Part shown: positions 53,331-56,190 of the stretch, piece after piece | How the letters are laid out: the number at the start of each line of letters is the position of its first letter | How positions within the stretch are numbered: the stretch's first letter is position 1 | Assembly: GCA_047605685.1 (NCBI GenBank) | Contig: JASGFF010000006.1 | Location: 1 to 56,190 of the forward strand | DNA length: 56,190 nt | Reading direction: 5' to 3' | Origin: JAUASV01 sp047605685 | GTDB lineage: Bacteria; Actinomycetota; Actinomycetes; Actinomycetales; Microbacteriaceae | The notes under the pieces: model-generated | Told to the model about the DNA's origin: nothing | Databases searched by the model: none | The model's input: the letters and a program-made list of their open reading frames with translations, nothing else | Position numbers and translations under genes: made by a program

Positions 53331-54341
53331 TGAATCGCCCCGGGTTTTGTGGAGGCTCGGTTGGTTGGGTCCGGTCTCGGTGAGGACCGGGTTCTTACGG
53401 TAGTGGTTGTCGGGCTGGGATGCCCGGTGGTTGGCCTCGAACTCGGCTGGTGGGACGAGCCCGATCTCGCCGTGAAGGCGCCTGTGGTTGAACCAGTCGA
53501 CGTACTCGGCCACAGCGATCTCGACGTCCGCGATTCTCTTCCAACCCCCTGCGGGCCGTATCACGGGGTTGCGGATGCACTCGGCCTTGAATAGCGAGTT
53601 CAGCGCCTCGGCCATGGCGTTGTCGTAGCTGTCGCCTTTCGATCCGACCGATGCGACGGCCTCGGCTTCGGCGAGTCGCTCGGTGTAGCGAATCGCTCGA
53701 TATTGCACGCCCCTATCGCTGTGATGGATCAAGCCGGTGACGTCTTGACCGGCACGCTGACGGGCCCACAGGGCCATGTCGAGTGCGTCCAACGCGAGGT
53801 CGGTCAGCAGTGACGTAGAGACTTGCCAGCCCACGATCATGCGGCTGAAGACGTCCAGCACGAACGCGACGTAGGTCCACCCCGCGTGGGTACGGACGTA
53901 GGTCAGATCCGCCACCCACAACTGGTTCGGGGCTGTCGCGACGAACTTCCGCTTGACCTTGTCGTCGGGGCGCTCGGTCTCAGCACCGCCGCCAATCGTG
54001 GTCTTGCGGGTCTTCTCCCGGCCGATCCCACGCAGGCCCTGCGCCCGCATCAGCCGCTCGACCGTGCAGCGGGCCACGGTGATGCCCTCACGGTTGAGCT
54101 CGGCGTGGATCTTCCGGGCACCGTAGACACCCAGGTTCGCCTTGTGAGCGTTCTGGATATCGGTAGCCAGCTCAGCATCGCGCACGGCTCGTGCCGAGGG
54201 CTTCCTGGCCTTCGCGGCGTAGTAGGTACTCGGAGCGATCTTCACGCCGGCTTCCTTCAGCACGGCACAGATCGGCTCGACTCCGAGGGGCTTGTCCTCT
54301 ACGAGACGATCGCGGTGGGCATCGATGTATTCGACGACCAC
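53052..54341 (-). CDS. IS3-family transposase OrfB with read-through tail
   Basis: 429 codons. The first 335 are a typical OrfB: HTH_21 region (GVYGARKIHAELNREGITVARCTVERLM in parts), then the rve DDE core with D in NQLWVADLTYVRT, D in GLIHHSDRGVQYRAIRY and E in GDSYDNAMAEALNSLFKAE, ending PSLHKTRGDS at the IS end. There is no stop inside the IS, so the frame continues about 93 codons out of frame through the recombinase stump. OrfB would normally be made by a -1 frameshift from OrfA at a T6 run (54397-54402 on the minus strand); OrfA is almost gone, so it is likely inactive. Confidence 0.88.
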   Translation of the reverse strand: MVVEYIDAHRDRLVEDKPLGVEPICAVLKEAGVKIAPSTYYAAKARKPSARAVRDAELATDIQNAHKANLGVYGARKIHAELNREGITVARCTVERLMRAQGLRGIGREKTRKTTIGGGAETERPDDKVKRKFVATAPNQLWVADLTYVRTHAGWTYVAFVLDVFSRMIVGWQVSTSLLTDLALDALDMALWARQRAGQDVTGLIHHSDRGVQYRAIRYTERLAEAEAVASVGSKGDSYDNAMAEALNSLFKAECIRNPVIRPAGGWKRIADVEIAVAEYVDWFNHRRLHGEIGLVPPAEFEANHRASQPDNHYRKNPVLTETGPNQPSLHKTRGDSPRSSTDSMPPPGRNATHTPLSATPSPQSAPSSCRRTTPEPSRSICSPANRTASPAALLSSTHRSRQATSSTTRPEPTWTTASPSPATATRST

Positions 54342-54425
54342 CGCGACCGGAACCTGGTGGGCTACTTGATCTTGCGGTCGAGCTCCGCGGCCGCGAAAAA
54401 AGCAGCGCTCGTCTTCAAGATCGGC
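53331..54425 (-). mobile_element. IS3-family insertion sequence, truncated at the OrfA end
   Basis: The OrfB-side terminus begins at 53331 with TGAATCGCCCCGGGTTTT, a common IS3-family end in actinobacteria. The other terminus is missing: only the last 20 codons of OrfA remain, then sequence switches to unrelated DNA near 54425. I cannot see a matching inverted repeat there, so the copy is defective. Confidence 0.8.
54362..54421 (-). pseudogene. OrfA remnant of the IS3 element
   Basis: Last 19 codons plus stop: ILKTSAAFFAAAELDRKIK, the usual OrfA C-terminus with the FFA motif and the frameshift run TTTTTT. The helix-turn-helix part is deleted. Confidence 0.8.
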
Positions 54426-54512
54426 GGATTCAAGCGGTCAGCGCAAGGAACGCAGGTTGTCGGCGATGCCCTATCAACGCGGCACCGGGATCTGCGTGTC
54501 CAAGATTCAGGA

Positions 54513-54701
54513 TCAGGTCCCGGCGCCGGGTCGGCGCGGCACCAGATCGGTGATCGGCCGGTTGCGCCGCGTGATGACGATGTCTTCTCTCTCCTCGAGT
54601 GCGTCGATGAGCGTCACCGGTTTCTGCCGGAGCTCGCGCAGAGAGGGGGGGCCTTGCCATCGGCTGATCGTGAGTCGAGGTTGCATATCGTTGTTGCGCA
54701 T
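54513..54701 (-). CDS. Phd/YefM-like antitoxin, probably orphan
   Basis: Up to 62 residues. SLRELRQKPVTLIDALEEREDIVITRRNRPITDLVPRR (in parts) matches the Phd/YefM fold, which binds a toxin and the operator. The start is uncertain: ATG at 54701 or at 54683. Where the toxin gene should begin, just after the stop, only a fragment ILDTQI (PIN-like opening) can be read before the IS junction at about 54425, in a shifted frame. So the toxin seems lost by the same rearrangement. Confidence 0.55.
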   Translation of the reverse strand: MRNNDMQPRLTISRWQGPPSLRELRQKPVTLIDALEEREDIVITRRNRPITDLVPRRPGAGT

Positions 54702-54848
54702 CGACGGGCGGGTATCGCCGGTGAATCGAGTGGGCGCGGCGACGCGACGCGCGGATCAGTGGATCGAGGGGCTCGCCGGTGATCGTCAAGACGGACGCTG
54801 AGACACAGCGGTGTTTTTGCCGTCGTCGCCGGTCATGATTGATGCTGC

Positions 54849-54870
54849 TGATGCTCTATGATCGGCATCA
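54849..54870 (+). promoter_or_regulatory. Operator and leaderless promoter of vapBC
   Basis: Inverted repeat TGATGC (54849-54854) and GCATCA (54865-54870) flanks the -10 TATGAT (54857-54862); 7 bp later comes the ATG at 54870. This layout fits autorepression by the VapB-VapC complex and a leaderless message. Confidence 0.65.
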
Positions 54871-55115
54871 TGCGCACCACACTGGCCATTGACGACGCGC
54901 TTCTGGCTCGGGCGAAGAAGCGCGCCGCGCAGCAGGGCATCACCCTCGGCCGGTTCGTGGACGAAGCGCTGCGCACACGGCTTGCGAGCCCCGAGCGGGT
55001 CGCCGTGCCGGTGCGCCTTCCCGTGTTCCCTGGGGGGCGTCCGCGACCGGGCATCGATGCCCGGTCTAACCGTGCGCTGCTGGACGCGCTGGACGAGGAG
55101 CCCGGGGCGGAGTGA
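54870..55115 (+). CDS. vapB: VapB-type antitoxin
   Basis: 81 residues. N-terminal ribbon-helix-helix MRTTLAIDDALLARAKKRAAQQGITLGRFVDEAL (in parts) binds the operator; the C-terminal PVFPGGRPRPGIDARSNRALLDAL wraps the toxin. I start at the ATG at 54870, since the in-frame ATG at 54858 lies inside the -10 box. Its stop overlaps the toxin GTG. Confidence 0.88.
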   Translation: MRTTLAIDDALLARAKKRAAQQGITLGRFVDEALRTRLASPERVAVPVRLPVFPGGRPRPGIDARSNRALLDALDEEPGAE

Positions 55116-55531
55116 TCGTCCTCGATGTCAACGTCCTCGTGGCGGCCCACTTGGCCGAGCACCCGGACCACGAGACGGCCCATGTCTTCCTGTCGTCGGT
55201 GCTGACTGATGATGCCGTGCTGGTGCCGGATGCCGTCTGGTCTGGCTTTCTGCGCGTCGTCACCAATCGTCGCATCTTCGCCATCCCGGCGACCTTGGCC
55301 GCCGCCACGGAGTTCGTCCGCGCGGTGGTGGCCGCCCCGGGATACATCCATGTGACCGGTCTCGTGGACGGTATCGACCCGTTCCTCGATTTGTGCACGG
55401 TGTCCGAGGCGACGGCGAATCTTGTGCCTGACGCGTACATCGCGGCCGTGGCCATGGCACACGGTTGCGCCGTGGCCACCTTCGATCGCGACTTCCGCCG
55501 CTTCGACGGCCTCAGCATCGTGACCCCTTGA
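55112..55531 (+). CDS. vapC: VapC-type PIN-domain toxin
   Basis: 139 residues. PIN-domain acidic residues: D in IVLDVNVLVAAH, a downstream E, D in VPDAYIAAVAMAHGC and D in FDRDFRRFDGL. Such toxins are Mg-dependent RNases that cut tRNA or rRNA. GTG overlaps the vapB stop (GTGA). The pair lies beside recombinase and IS remnants, as usual for mobile regions. Confidence 0.92.
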   Translation: MIVLDVNVLVAAHLAEHPDHETAHVFLSSVLTDDAVLVPDAVWSGFLRVVTNRRIFAIPATLAAATEFVRAVVAAPGYIHVTGLVDGIDPFLDLCTVSEATANLVPDAYIAAVAMAHGCAVATFDRDFRRFDGLSIVTP

Positions 55532-55581
55532 GCGGGCTTCTCGCAATGGGGTCTTGCGGGAGAGACTGATCTCGGCCGATC

Positions 55582-56190
55582 TCAGCTCTTGGGGCGCAAA
55601 TACCCCAAAAGATTCGCCGTGCTCTCAGTGGATTTCTCGACGTAGGAGTGCCCGGACTTGTTCTGCTCAAGGACCAAGACAGAACTCGCTTTTGCGGATC
55701 CACTTTGCAGCACGAGCGCGACATGGCCGGCGCCGCCAGATCCAGACAAGCTGTAGTCCCAAATTGCAATGTCACCCTTGGCCGGCGCCTGAGTCTTGGA
55801 GACCTGCGTGAACTGACTCGTCAACTTGGAGGTGCTGGAGAAGTACGTCCAGATATCCGCAGCGTAGCCGTTGTGCCCGATCGCCCCATACGTGCCCGCA
55901 GCAAGAACCTCGGCATAGAATTGCTTGAAAACGTCGACGCACTGGTATCCAACACCGTCCGAGTCCAACTGTCTTCCCAGCCACTCCGCCGCGAATGCAT
56001 CAACCTTGCTCGAGAGCCCGCTCGATGTGCTGGAGGAGGCGATCCCGTACCAACTGCTCCAAAGAGCGGATGATCCATGGTAGATAACGAGATTGCCGTC
56101 ACTCTGCATCTCAAGCACGTTCGAACCAGCGTGACCGGCGGTGTTGGTGGCCCATTTTGCGGTTCCGGCGGCTGTGCGCACAACAAGGTT
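55582..56190 (-). CDS. Secreted lectin-CHAP protein (peptidoglycan lytic), partial
   Basis: The 3' 202 codons; the 5' part lies beyond the right edge. First a bulb-type lectin repeat (LEMQSDGNLVIYHGSSALW, motif QxDxNxVxY), then a serine-rich linker, then a CHAP amidase domain with the catalytic Cys in GVGYQCVDVFKQFY and His in GGAGHVALVLQ. CHAP enzymes cut peptide bonds in peptidoglycan; the lectin repeats would bind sugar. Base composition is clearly less GC-rich than the core genes, with more A/T-ending codons, so it was probably acquired. Confidence 0.85.
   Translation of the reverse strand, partial: NLVVRTAAGTAKWATNTAGHAGSNVLEMQSDGNLVIYHGSSALWSSWYGIASSSTSSGLSSKVDAFAAEWLGRQLDSDGVGYQCVDVFKQFYAEVLAAGTYGAIGHNGYAADIWTYFSSTSKLTSQFTQVSKTQAPAKGDIAIWDYSLSGSGGAGHVALVLQSGSAKASSVLVLEQNKSGHSYVEKSTESTANLLGYLRPKS

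Noticed and set aside
54858..54869. Upstream ATG as start of VapB (MIGIM...)
   Set aside because: It lies inside the -10 box and would need a different promoter; the ATG at 54870 fits the leaderless geometry.

Overview
The window looks like chromosomal DNA from a high-GC actinobacterium, most likely a member of the Microbacteriaceae. This rests on the protein families (RbpA, WhiA, OpcA, polyphosphate glucokinase, a SPOR-like mini-protein next to methionine aminopeptidase), the very GC-rich codon use, many GTG starts and the gene order uvrA-uvrC-rapZ-whiA-sodA-gap-pgk-tpiA-secG-rbpA. No database search was possible, so the genus is left open.

Layout. 1-5.3 kb (minus strand): start of rpsA, a DUF885 metallopeptidase-like protein, HPr and DNA polymerase I, with a hotdog thioesterase diverging from polA. 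5.8-11.8 kb (minus): an NAD de novo operon. A Nudix NrtR-like regulator reads in one uninterrupted frame into quinolinate synthase NadA, followed by nadB, nadC and a NadS-type cysteine desulfurase; a palindrome over the promoter is a likely NrtR operator. 12-17.5 kb (minus): Gfo/Idh oxidoreductase, uppS, recO, leuA with a leucine-rich leader peptide, and a PfkB kinase. 17.6-19.4 kb (plus): a two-gene ABC exporter, facing a SARP/AfsR-like ATPase regulator. 22.4-28.9 kb: glyS, map, ppgK, RNase P RNA, a DsbA-like membrane protein without its CxxC, a coiled-coil/zinc-ribbon protein without its cysteines, and a NIF3 protein. 28.9-32.8 kb (minus): NCS1 permease with a long disordered N-terminus, and an EamA transporter. 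33.0-41.3 kb (plus): a pentose phosphate operon tkt-tal-pgi-zwf-opcA-pgl. 41.3-52.7 kb (minus): rbpA, secG, the triose part of glycolysis, sodA, whiA, rapZ, uvrC, uvrA.

52.8-56.2 kb is an accessory edge: tRNA-Val(UAC), the C-terminal stump of a serine recombinase running into the tRNA, an IS3-family remnant that cut this recombinase, an orphan Phd-type antitoxin remnant, a vapBC pair with its own operator and leaderless promoter, and part of a lower-GC lectin/CHAP lytic protein leaving the window.

The most unusual signal is not a gene. Short tandem arrays with a unit of about 15 bp occur all over the core region, each built from local sequence. Inside genes the units are multiples of 3 bp (mostly 15). 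At gene 3' ends they are 13-16 bp and often carry the stop triplet, so the stop is repeated several times. One 15-bp array forms the linker of the NrtR-NadA fusion. A second theme is leaderless expression: a TANNNT -10 box followed by 6-7 bp and the start codon occurs at about ten genes, and in two cases the upstream gene's TAG stop is the first half of that -10 box.
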